A stretch of 64,000 nt of DNA from contig JANQKY010000013.1 of NCBI GenBank assembly GCA_028280885.1, positions 1 to 64,000 of the forward strand, written 5' to 3'. Both the position numbers and the translations under genes were made by a program. Position 1 is the first letter of the stretch. Every line of letters starts with the position of its first letter. Under the pieces are notes generated by a model that saw only the letters and a program-made list of their open reading frames with translations, was not told where the DNA came from and did not search any database. The stretch comes from Tepidamorphus sp. Lineage in GTDB: Bacteria; Pseudomonadota; Alphaproteobacteria; Rhizobiales; Tepidamorphaceae. Positions 33,868 to 41,349 of this stretch are shown piece by piece.

Positions 33868-34875
33868 TCAGGTCTCGAACTTATGGCAATGGACCAGCCG
33901 GTTCCCGACGGGGATCGCCTTCGGCTCCTCGGCCGCGCAACGGTCGAAGGCGAGCGGGCAGCGGTCGCGGAAGCGGCAGCCCGAGGGCGGATTGCGCGCA
34001 TCCGGCGCGCCGCGGCCGATCGGCAGCGGATCGTGCGGCTGGTCGGGATGGGGCACGGGCACGGCCTGCACCAGCGCCTTGGTGTAGGGGTGCAGCGGCT
34101 CGCGGACGATATCCTCGGTCGGCCCGTCCTCGACGATGCGGCCCAGATACATGACGATCGTGCGCTCGCAGACATAGCGCACCAGCGCCAGGTCGTGGCT
34201 GATGTAAATGGCCGTCAGGCCGAGCCGGTCGCGCACGTCGCGGAACACGTTGAGCACGCCGGCGCGCACCGACACATCGAGCATCGAGACCGGCTCGTCG
34301 GCGACGACGAAATCCGGCTCCAGGATCAGCGCCCGCGCCATCACGACGCGCTGAAGCTGGCCGCCCGAAAGCTGGTGCGGAAACCGGTCGAGAAACTGCG
34401 CCGGGTCCGGCAGCCGCACGAGTTCCATCGCATGGGCGATGCGGGCGCGTCGTTCGGATCTGGGCACGCGGGCGTTTTCCAGCGGCTCCGACAGCGACCG
34501 CTCGATGGTGAAGCGCGGATTGAGCGCCTCGAACGGGTTCTGGAAGATGAACTGGGCCCGGCCGCGAAAGGCGCGCAGCGCCTCGCCCTTGAGATCGCCG
34601 ATATCGGTGCCGTCGAAGGTGACCTTGCCGCCGGTCGGCTCGACGAGCTTCAGGAGCAGGTTGCCGGTCGTCGTCTTGCCGCAGCCGGATTCGCCGAGCA
34701 GGCCGACGCTCTCGCCGCGCTTTAAGGCAAAGTCGATGCCGTCGACCGCCTTGACCACCGGCGACGTGCCGCGCATGGCGTTCAGCGCCGGATTGCCGAC
34801 GGTGAAATGAACCTCCGCCTTTTCGACGCTGATCAGCGGCGCGTCGGCCGTGTCGGTTTTGGCCATTGCGTTCAT
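33868..34875 (-). CDS. Oligopeptide/dipeptide ABC transporter ATP-binding protein (DppF/OppF type)
   Basis: One of two ATPases of the peptide-type importer (335 aa). Motifs are Walker A GESGCGKTT, signature LSGGQLQR, Walker B FVVADEPVSMLD and SHDLALV. The C-terminal oligopeptide extension contains the Cys-rich segment CRFRDRCPLAFDRC that binds an iron-sulfur cluster in DppD/F-type proteins. The ATG overlaps the stop of the partner ATPase gene. Last gene of a leftward operon starting near 40267; it converges on the RpiR gene. Confidence 0.92.
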   Translation of the reverse strand: MNAMAKTDTADAPLISVEKAEVHFTVGNPALNAMRGTSPVVKAVDGIDFALKRGESVGLLGESGCGKTTTGNLLLKLVEPTGGKVTFDGTDIGDLKGEALRAFRGRAQFIFQNPFEALNPRFTIERSLSEPLENARVPRSERRARIAHAMELVRLPDPAQFLDRFPHQLSGGQLQRVVMARALILEPDFVVADEPVSMLDVSVRAGVLNVFRDVRDRLGLTAIYISHDLALVRYVCERTIVMYLGRIVEDGPTEDIVREPLHPYTKALVQAVPVPHPDQPHDPLPIGRGAPDARNPPSGCRFRDRCPLAFDRCAAEEPKAIPVGNRLVHCHKFET

Positions 34876-35888
34876 GCCATCATCGCCCAGGTCTCGATCT
34901 GCGCCGCCTTCGCCCTCAGCGCCTCCGCCTCGCCGACGCGGTGACAGGCGACCGGATGGTTGTGGCCGATATCGTCAAGCCCCGGCGACGTGGTCCGGCA
35001 CGTGTCCAGCGCGAAGGGGCAGCGCGGCGCGAAGCGGCATCCCGTCGGCGGATGCAGCAGGTTGGGCGGCGCCCCCTCGATCGGGGTCAGCGTGCCGGCG
35101 GCGCCGGCAAGGTCCGGGAAGGCGTTGCACAGGCCCATCGTGTAGGGATGGTTCGGCGTGGTCAGCACGTCGCGCATCGCCCCTTCCTCGGCGACCCGGC
35201 CGGCATACATCACGACGATGCGGTCGCAGACATAGGCGACGACGGAGATGTCGTGGGTGACCAGGATCACCGAGATCCCGAGCCGCTGCTGCAGGTCCTT
35301 GAGCTGGTCGAGGATCTGCCGCTGGACGATGACGTCGAGCGCGGTCACCGGTTCATCCGCGATGATCAGTTTCGGATCGAGTGCCAGCGCCAGCGCGATC
35401 GCCACCCGCTGGCGCATGCCGCCGGAAAACTGATGCGGAAAGTCGCGCAGCCGCCGCGGCTCGATGCCGACCATCTCGAACAGCTCTTCGGAGCGTTTGC
35501 GCGCCGCAGCCTTCGACAGGCCGCCGCGCTGGCACAAGACCTCGCGCAGCTGGCTCTCGACCCGGTAGACCGGATCGAGCGAATTCATCGCCGATTGCGG
35601 GATGAAGGCGATATCGCGCCAGCGCAGCCGGTTCATCTCCCCTTCGGGAAGCCTGAGGATATCGCGCCCGTCGAAGATCGCCTCGCCGCCGCTAATCCGC
35701 GCGTTGCCGGCGATGATGCGGGTCAGCGCCCGGGCGACCGTGGTCTTGCCGCAGCCCGATTCGCCGACCAGACCGACGATCGCGCCCGACGGCACGGTGA
35801 AGGTCGCGTCGTCGACGGCTGCGACCGTGCCGGCATCCACCTTGTAGTCGACCTTCAGGCCGCGCACCGAAAGCAGCGGTTCGCTCAT
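34872..35888 (-). CDS. Oligopeptide/dipeptide ABC transporter ATP-binding protein (DppD/OppD type)
   Basis: Partner ATPase (338 aa). Walker A is GESGCGKTT, the signature FSGGMRQR, Walker B LIIADEPVTALD and the switch VTHDISVV. The C-terminal family extension has CRFAPRCPFALDTC. Start and stop each overlap neighbours by 4 bp, so the whole permease-ATPase block is translated as a unit. Heterodimeric ATPases are normal for this family. Confidence 0.92.
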   Translation of the reverse strand: MSEPLLSVRGLKVDYKVDAGTVAAVDDATFTVPSGAIVGLVGESGCGKTTVARALTRIIAGNARISGGEAIFDGRDILRLPEGEMNRLRWRDIAFIPQSAMNSLDPVYRVESQLREVLCQRGGLSKAAARKRSEELFEMVGIEPRRLRDFPHQFSGGMRQRVAIALALALDPKLIIADEPVTALDVIVQRQILDQLKDLQQRLGISVILVTHDISVVAYVCDRIVVMYAGRVAEEGAMRDVLTTPNHPYTMGLCNAFPDLAGAAGTLTPIEGAPPNLLHPPTGCRFAPRCPFALDTCRTTSPGLDDIGHNHPVACHRVGEAEALRAKAAQIETWAMMA

Positions 35889-36790
35889 TCCTTCAACCTC
35901 GGGAACAGGATTTCCTCATAGCCGCGCGAAATGAAGAAGCCGGCGACCACGACGAGGATGATGCACAGGCCGGGCGGAACGAACCAGTAATAGGCGCCCT
36001 GCGACAGGGCGGCCGAGGCGAAGGCGTCCTGCAGCATGTAGCCCCAGGAGATCGTCTCCGGATCGCCGAAGCCCAGGAACGAGATCGACGCCTCGGTCAG
36101 GATCGCCCAGCCGATCGCGATCGAGCCGTACAGGAAGGACAGCGGCAGGATGTTGGGCGCGATGTGGCGGAAGACGATCTTGAGGTCCGAGGAGCCGCAG
36201 ACACGGGCCGCTTGCACATAGGCGCGCGTGCGCAAGGTGAGCACCTGTGAGCGGATTACGCGACCCGTGTCGCGCCATAGCACCAACGCCATCGCCAGCA
36301 CGACGTTCCAGATCGAGGGATCGAGAAACGCCGCAATAACGATGACGAAGGGCAGGAAGGGAATTCCGAAGGCGATATCGGCAAGGCGCATCAGCACGAG
36401 ATCGACCCAGCCGCCGAAATAGCCCGCCAGGAGGCCGACGATCGTGCCGATCAGCGCCACCATGAAGGCCGCCGTGATGCCGATCAGCAGGGCCGCGCGC
36501 GAGCCGTAGACGAGCTGTGAGAAGATGTCCCGGCCAAGCGAGGTGGTGCCGAGGATGAAGCCGTCCTCGCCCGGCCGCCGGTCGGCGGCGAGGTCGTAGT
36601 CGGCCGTGTAGAGGATTTCGGTGGGATCATAGGGCGCGAGCTGGTCGGCGAAGATCGCGACCAGGATGAACACCGTATAGATCGCGATGCCGGCAATCGC
36701 GAAGGGATCGTTCAGCGGCAGGTGAAGGCCGCGGATCAGCCGGCCGATCGCGCCGAAGCGATGTGGCGTGCTCAGGGTAGCGTCAGGCAT
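35885..36790 (-). CDS. Oligopeptide/dipeptide ABC transporter permease (DppC/OppC type)
   Basis: Membrane subunit (301 aa). An N-terminal helix is followed by a periplasmic loop and a MetI-type core, with LGTTSLGRDIFSQLVYGSRAAL (written in part as GRDIFSQLVYGSR) and the ATPase-docking loop AARVCGSSDLKIVFRHIAPN. The start overlaps the DppB-type gene by 8 bp. All traits are ordinary for the family. Confidence 0.92.
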   Translation of the reverse strand: MPDATLSTPHRFGAIGRLIRGLHLPLNDPFAIAGIAIYTVFILVAIFADQLAPYDPTEILYTADYDLAADRRPGEDGFILGTTSLGRDIFSQLVYGSRAALLIGITAAFMVALIGTIVGLLAGYFGGWVDLVLMRLADIAFGIPFLPFVIVIAAFLDPSIWNVVLAMALVLWRDTGRVIRSQVLTLRTRAYVQAARVCGSSDLKIVFRHIAPNILPLSFLYGSIAIGWAILTEASISFLGFGDPETISWGYMLQDAFASAALSQGAYYWFVPPGLCIILVVVAGFFISRGYEEILFPRLKE

Positions 36791-37760
36791 GGGACACCCG
36801 CGGATCGAGCAGGCCGTAGAGCATGTCGGCGATGAAGTTCATCAGCACGAACACGACGGCGATCAGCAGGAACGCGCCCTGCGCCAGCGGATAATCGGAG
36901 GCCGCCACCGCGTTGACCAGTTCCCGGCCGATACCGGGCCAGGAGAACACCGTCTCGACGACCACGTTGCCCTGGATCTGGTAGCCGACGCCGATGGCGA
37001 ACGACGTCATGACGGGCAAGAGCGCGTTGCGGGCCGCGTGCCGGACGACGACGGTAAAGGAGGACAGGCCCTTGATGCGGGCCATGGTGACGAAGTCCTC
37101 GCGCATCACGTCGAGCATGTTGGAGCGCATCAGGAGCAGCGGCAGGCCCTGGCTGTAGATCGCAAGTGTCGCGATCGGCAGCACCAGATGGGCGAGGAAG
37201 TCGCGCGAGGTATAGAGCGCCCCGACACTGTCGAATTCCGCGCCCGGCGAGCGCATGCCGCCGGCGGGGAACCAGCCGAGCCAGAAGCTGAACACGGCAA
37301 GCAGCACCATGCCGAGCCAGAATTCCGGCATCGCCCGCGTCGTCAGCACCAGCGGAATGGCGACCTGCTCGCCGACCGAACCGCGCTTCCAGGCAAGATA
37401 GGAGCCGGCGATGATGCCGAAGGCATAGGCGATGATCAGCGAGCCGAAGGCGAGGATCAGCGTGTTCGGCAACAGCACCATCAGGCGGTCGAAGACCGGC
37501 TGGCGGTAGAAGAAGCTGTCGCCGAGTTCGCCATGCAGCAGGTTCCACAGATAGATGAAATACTGTTCCCAGAGCGGCCGGTCGAGGCCGAACTTCGCCA
37601 TCAGCGCGAGCTGCTGCTCCTCGGTGAAGGTGACGTCGATATAGGCCGCCAGCGGATTGCCCGGCATCAGCCTGAACATCAGGAACAGGATCGTGGCGAC
37701 CGCCCACAGCACGAACACGAGCTGCAGCAGGCGGCCGCCGATTTGTTGAACGAGAGCCAT
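36783..37760 (-). CDS. Oligopeptide/dipeptide ABC transporter permease (DppB/OppB type)
   Basis: Membrane subunit (325 aa) with six predicted helices. Family segments are LMPGNPLAAYI near the N-terminus, LGDSFFYRQPV, and the docking loop ARIKGLSSFTVVVRHAARN. The gene starts 33 bp after the binding-protein gene ends. All traits are ordinary for the family. Confidence 0.92.
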   Translation of the reverse strand: MALVQQIGGRLLQLVFVLWAVATILFLMFRLMPGNPLAAYIDVTFTEEQQLALMAKFGLDRPLWEQYFIYLWNLLHGELGDSFFYRQPVFDRLMVLLPNTLILAFGSLIIAYAFGIIAGSYLAWKRGSVGEQVAIPLVLTTRAMPEFWLGMVLLAVFSFWLGWFPAGGMRSPGAEFDSVGALYTSRDFLAHLVLPIATLAIYSQGLPLLLMRSNMLDVMREDFVTMARIKGLSSFTVVVRHAARNALLPVMTSFAIGVGYQIQGNVVVETVFSWPGIGRELVNAVAASDYPLAQGAFLLIAVVFVLMNFIADMLYGLLDPRVSHA

Positions 37761-37793
37761 AAGGCGTAAAGCCTGTTAACTGGGCTTGCGGGC

Positions 37794-39443
37794 TTACTCG
37801 GACAGCGTCTCCTGGACGCCGTCGGGGTAGTGCAGCTTGCCGCCGTCCAGCGTGTAGCCGGCGTCCTCGAGGATCTCCTTGGCGAGGTCCACGCCCGTCT
37901 CGAATTCGACGATCTCCTCGTTGTGCCAGAAGGGCAGGGCCGGCGAGATCACCGAGTTCGATTTCACCGCGAAGCCCTTGAAGGCGGCGCCGACGATCAG
38001 GTCACGGTTGATCGCCGTCGACAGCGCAACCCGGAAGGCGGGGTCGTTGAAGGGCGGCCGGCGGTTGTTGAAGGCGACATAGCGGAAGCCGATATCGACG
38101 GTGGAGACGACGTCGAGGTCGCCGTCGGCCTCGGACGCGGCCACCAGGATCTTCGGATCGCCGGGGAAGTCGGACAGGAAGTTCATCTCGCCCGAGCGCA
38201 GCATGCCGAGCGCTGCTTCCGTGTTCGGCACGATCCGCAGCACCCAGCGGTCCGCCTTCGGCGCCGACCAGTGGTCCTTGTTGGCGTCGAGCACGACCTC
38301 TTCGTTGGTCGCCCAGCTGGAGAACTTGAAGGGGCCGGATCCGATCGGCTTCGCCTCCTGATGGCTCTCCGCATTGTCCTCGGACCCGGCGAGGTCGCTC
38401 AGCACCGGCTCCCAGACATGCTTGGGAATGAGGTTGAGCTTGGCCAGGCTCGAGGTCAGGAAGGCGGCCGAGGCGTTCTTCAGGGTGAAGGTGATCTTGT
38501 TGCCGTCGATTTCGATGGTCTCGATGTTGCCGACGAACGGCTTGTACATCGGGGCTTCCTCGCCCATCGCCGCCTCGTAGGAGAACTTCACGTCCTCTGC
38601 GGTGACCGGCTTGCCGTCATGCCATTTCATGCCATCGCGCAGGGTGACGGTGATCGAGGTCGGGCTGTTCCACTCGACGCTCTCGGCCGCCCATGGCTGC
38701 GGCAGGCCGTCCGGACCGATCCGCATCAGCCGGTCCCAGACCAGTTCGGTGATCCAGCTGTCGGTGCTGCCGGAGATCCATAGCGGGTTGATGCCCTGGA
38801 TGTTGTCCGACGAGTTCAGGACGATGTCCTTCTTGTCGCCCAGCGGCGTCAGCCCCATGAACGTCCAGACGTTCTTGATGCCGATGCCGCCCTGGTCGAC
38901 GACCGAGGCCGAATCCCAGACCGTGTTGTCATAGGCGAAGGTCGACTTGGGATGCACCAGCATCATCGCCGGCTGGTCCTTGGCCAGGATCGCCTGGGCT
39001 TCCTTCATAAGCTTCTGGCGGACGTCCGGATCGGTCTCGATGCGCTGCGCCTCGACGACGGCGTCATAGTCGGTGTTGCTGTAGCCGAGGAAGTTGTAGC
39101 CCTTCGGCGCGGTCGAGGAGTGATAGAGGTTGTAGATCAGCTCGTCGGGGTCGGAGCGTTCCGGCCGGCCGACCATCTGCCAGGCGGTGACGTCCCACTT
39201 GTCGCGGTTGTACCAGACGAGATCGGCCATCTGTTCCCACGGCATCACGTCGATCTTCACGTCGAGACCGAGCTTGCGCCATTCCTGGGCGATGATCTGA
39301 ACGAACTGGAATTCCGACGGCTGGGCGGCCTGCGGGCGGGTGGTGATGGTGATCTCGCGGATCTTGTCCCCTTCCGCCATCGCCGGCACGGCTAGTCCGG
39401 CCAGCACCGCGGCGCTCGCGGCTGCGTATAGCAAGGTCTTCAT
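37794..39443 (-). CDS. Extracellular solute-binding protein, family 5, apparently circularly permuted
   Basis: Periplasmic receptor (549 aa) of the peptide-type importer with a Sec signal (residues 1-23, AVPAMAEG). Segment order is unusual. Residues ~28-196 match what is normally the C-terminal third of family 5 (IAQEWRKLGLDVKIDV, DPDELIYNLYHSS, GYSNTDYD, AQAILAKDQPAMMLVHPKS). Residues ~205-549 match the normal N-terminal two thirds (TVTLRDGMKWHDGKPVTAEDV, GSGPFKFSSW, FRVALSTAINRDLI) and stop at ILEDAGYTLDGGKLHYPDG, where family members usually continue into the C-terminal lobe. The gene is complete, has a clear start (AGAGAGGT before the ATG) and lies in an intact operon. Confidence 0.88.
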   Translation of the reverse strand: MKTLLYAAASAAVLAGLAVPAMAEGDKIREITITTRPQAAQPSEFQFVQIIAQEWRKLGLDVKIDVMPWEQMADLVWYNRDKWDVTAWQMVGRPERSDPDELIYNLYHSSTAPKGYNFLGYSNTDYDAVVEAQRIETDPDVRQKLMKEAQAILAKDQPAMMLVHPKSTFAYDNTVWDSASVVDQGGIGIKNVWTFMGLTPLGDKKDIVLNSSDNIQGINPLWISGSTDSWITELVWDRLMRIGPDGLPQPWAAESVEWNSPTSITVTLRDGMKWHDGKPVTAEDVKFSYEAAMGEEAPMYKPFVGNIETIEIDGNKITFTLKNASAAFLTSSLAKLNLIPKHVWEPVLSDLAGSEDNAESHQEAKPIGSGPFKFSSWATNEEVVLDANKDHWSAPKADRWVLRIVPNTEAALGMLRSGEMNFLSDFPGDPKILVAASEADGDLDVVSTVDIGFRYVAFNNRRPPFNDPAFRVALSTAINRDLIVGAAFKGFAVKSNSVISPALPFWHNEEIVEFETGVDLAKEILEDAGYTLDGGKLHYPDGVQETLSE

Positions 39444-39511
39444 CTCATACCTCTCTGTCAGTGTGACGTTTCTACCGGTTGTTGATTGTGCTTAGAGCGA
39501 ACGCCCCCCGG

Positions 39512-40267
39512 TCAGGCGACCCGCATGTCCTTAAATCCCGTGCTGGCGGCCATCTTCGGCGGCGTCGGCCAGGCGGTCTTGGAATGGGCAAGGCCCATCG
39601 AAACCAGCATCTCGGCATGTTTGAGCGCCGCCTTGCCGGCATTGATCGCCGGCGCGCCGACGGTTGCCGAAATCTCGTCGGCCATGTCGAGGAAGGACAT
39701 CGTCATGCAGCCGAACAGGAAGGCGTCGGCGCGGTCCTCCTTGACGCAGGCCTGCGCCACCTCGGTCAGCCGGGCCTTCGAGACCTCCGGGTCGGTCATC
39801 AGTTCGAGCACCGGAATGTTGGTCGCCCGGACCGAGGCGAGCTTTTCGCTGACACCGGTCTTCACCGCCAGCAGTTCCTGCCCGGCGATCAGGCTGTCGA
39901 AGATGGTCAGAACGCTGAACTTGTGGCCGAGGCCGGCGGCCAGCAGCATCGAGCTTTCGCAAGGCCCCAGCACCGGCATCGTCACCAGCTCGCGGGCCGC
40001 TTCCAGGCCCGGATCGCCGAAACAGCCGATGATGGCGGCGTCATAGCCCTGCCGCTCGACATCCATGATCAGGTCGAGCGTCGGCGGGATCGCCAGCATC
40101 TCCTCATAGGCCGATTCGATCGACGCCGGTCCCTCGGCGACATCGAGAACCCGCACCTCGGTGCCGGGAAAGGCCCAGGCGTTGAGCAGCCGCTCGCGCC
40201 GCTCGACTTCCTTCTTCCCCATCGGGCCCTTCGACATCGGACCCGGTACCACATAGGCAATCCGCAT
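39512..40267 (-). CDS. Aspartate/glutamate/hydantoin racemase-family protein
   Basis: A 251-aa cofactor-independent racemase-fold protein. The two expected catalytic cysteines lie in IIGCFGDPGL and FLFGCMTMSF, as in hydantoin racemases. GGGGAGGAG lies 7 bp before the ATG at 40267; a GTG six bases upstream is less well placed. It is the first gene of the leftward operon with the peptide-type importer and is divergent from the IclR gene. It likely inverts an imported amino acid, hydantoin or derivative. The exact substrate is not visible. Confidence 0.85.
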   Translation of the reverse strand: MRIAYVVPGPMSKGPMGKKEVERRERLLNAWAFPGTEVRVLDVAEGPASIESAYEEMLAIPPTLDLIMDVERQGYDAAIIGCFGDPGLEAARELVTMPVLGPCESSMLLAAGLGHKFSVLTIFDSLIAGQELLAVKTGVSEKLASVRATNIPVLELMTDPEVSKARLTEVAQACVKEDRADAFLFGCMTMSFLDMADEISATVGAPAINAGKAALKHAEMLVSMGLAHSKTAWPTPPKMAASTGFKDMRVA

Positions 40268-40293
40268 CGTCACTCCTCCCCGCTTGACGTCAG

Positions 40294-40314
40294 TTGTTTC
40301 ACTGAATAAAACAG
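40294..40314. promoter_or_regulatory. Operator-like site A (IclR/racemase gap)
   Basis: The 21-mer TTGTTTCACTGAATAAAACA plus G has dyad arms TGTTT/AAACA. It matches the site at 41293-41313 in 15 of 21 positions, including TTGTTTC at the left and AAACA at the right. It lies in the 117-bp divergent gap between the racemase operon and the IclR gene, next to a smaller dyad CGTTT-CC-AAACG (40315-40326). It is a likely binding site for the IclR protein. Confidence 0.6.
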
Positions 40315-40384
40315 CGTTTCCAAACGTCTCATGACGCTAATTCACTTTAGGCATGAAATGCAAGCCCAAGGAGTATCGCACCGG

Positions 40385-41236
40385 ATGCCAGACCAGATAA
40401 GCGAGCCGCGCACCTATCGTATCGCCGCGATCGACCGGGCCTTGAGCGTGATGGAGGCGCTGGCCGAACGGCCCGATCAGGGGGTTACCGAGATCGCCAC
40501 CCGGCTTGGCATGACCAAGAGCATCGTCTTCCGGATCCTGCAGACCCTGGAAGCCCGCGGCTTCGTCTATCGCGAGCCGGAGCGGGCGCTTTATTCGCTC
40601 GGCTTCCGGCTTGCCGTCCTCGGCGAGCGGGCCGGCGGCGAGACGGGCCTCGTCCAGGCGGCCCGGCCGGTCATGGACGCGCTGCGCGACGAGACCAACG
40701 AAAACGTCAACCTGATCGTCCGCGACGGCGATCGCGCCCTGGTCGTCACCACCCGCGAGGGCCGGCACTCGATCAGGCTCTTCGCACAGGCCGGCCGACA
40801 CGGTCCGCTCCATGCCGGCGGCGGCTCGATGCTGATGTTCGCCTTCGCGCCACCGGAGATCCGCGAGGCGATCCTGTCGGCGCCGCTGCAATCCTTTTCG
40901 CCGCAGACCATCACCGATCCGGACGCCGTGCGCGAACGGCTTGAGCGGATCCGCGAACGCGGCTGGCACATTGCCTTGAACGATCTGGACGAGGGGGCCT
41001 TCTCGGTGGCCGCGCCGATTCGCGCAGCCGATGGCGAGGTGATCGCCGCGGTCTCGGTCGCCGGGGCGGTGGCCCGCTTCGACGAGGAGCGCCGCGAGCG
41101 CTACCTGGCCGCCGTCAGCGCGGCCGCCGAGCAGATCTCCGACCGGCTCGGTCTGGGCGACAGTGCGGCCCGATCTCATATCGCCCCGCCTCATATCGCC
41201 CCGCCTCGCGACGCCCCTTCCGACACGGCGGCCTGA
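40385..41236 (+). CDS. IclR-family transcriptional regulator
   Basis: A 283-aa regulator. The N-terminal winged helix is clear (IDRALSVMEALAE, ATRLGMTKSIVFRILQTLEARGF in part), followed by an IclR effector domain (GLVQAARPVMDALRDETNENVNL, in part; HAGGGSMLMFAF). The tail carries a short repeat, HIAPPHIAPP. Start codons at 40331, 40358 and 40385 are in frame; I prefer 40385 because AAGGAG lies 11 bases upstream. It is divergent from the racemase/importer operon and upstream of the peptidase-like gene; matching operator-like sites suggest that it controls both. Confidence 0.85.
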   Translation: MPDQISEPRTYRIAAIDRALSVMEALAERPDQGVTEIATRLGMTKSIVFRILQTLEARGFVYREPERALYSLGFRLAVLGERAGGETGLVQAARPVMDALRDETNENVNLIVRDGDRALVVTTREGRHSIRLFAQAGRHGPLHAGGGSMLMFAFAPPEIREAILSAPLQSFSPQTITDPDAVRERLERIRERGWHIALNDLDEGAFSVAAPIRAADGEVIAAVSVAGAVARFDEERRERYLAAVSAAAEQISDRLGLGDSAARSHIAPPHIAPPRDAPSDTAA

Positions 41237-41292
41237 TTGGACGCTTGAGCGTTTCGAAAAGTGCTGTTATGGCTAGTTTCGAAAATAAAACC

Positions 41293-41313
41293 TTGTTTCG
41301 ATGAGTGAAACAA
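41293..41313. promoter_or_regulatory. Operator-like site B (peptidase-like gene promoter)
   Basis: TTGTTTCGATGAGTGAAACAA forms the core of a perfect inverted repeat with 9-bp arms, CCTTGTTTC (41291-41299) and GAAACAAGG (41307-41315). It lies 35 bp before the peptidase-like start codon and resembles site A at 40294-40314. Half-site-like GTTTCGAAAA words occur at 41251-41260 and 41276-41285. Best read as a binding site of the IclR protein encoded just upstream. Confidence 0.65.
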
Positions 41314-41349
41314 GGCCGTTCCGAAACTGAGTTCAAGGGGAGACCGGCC

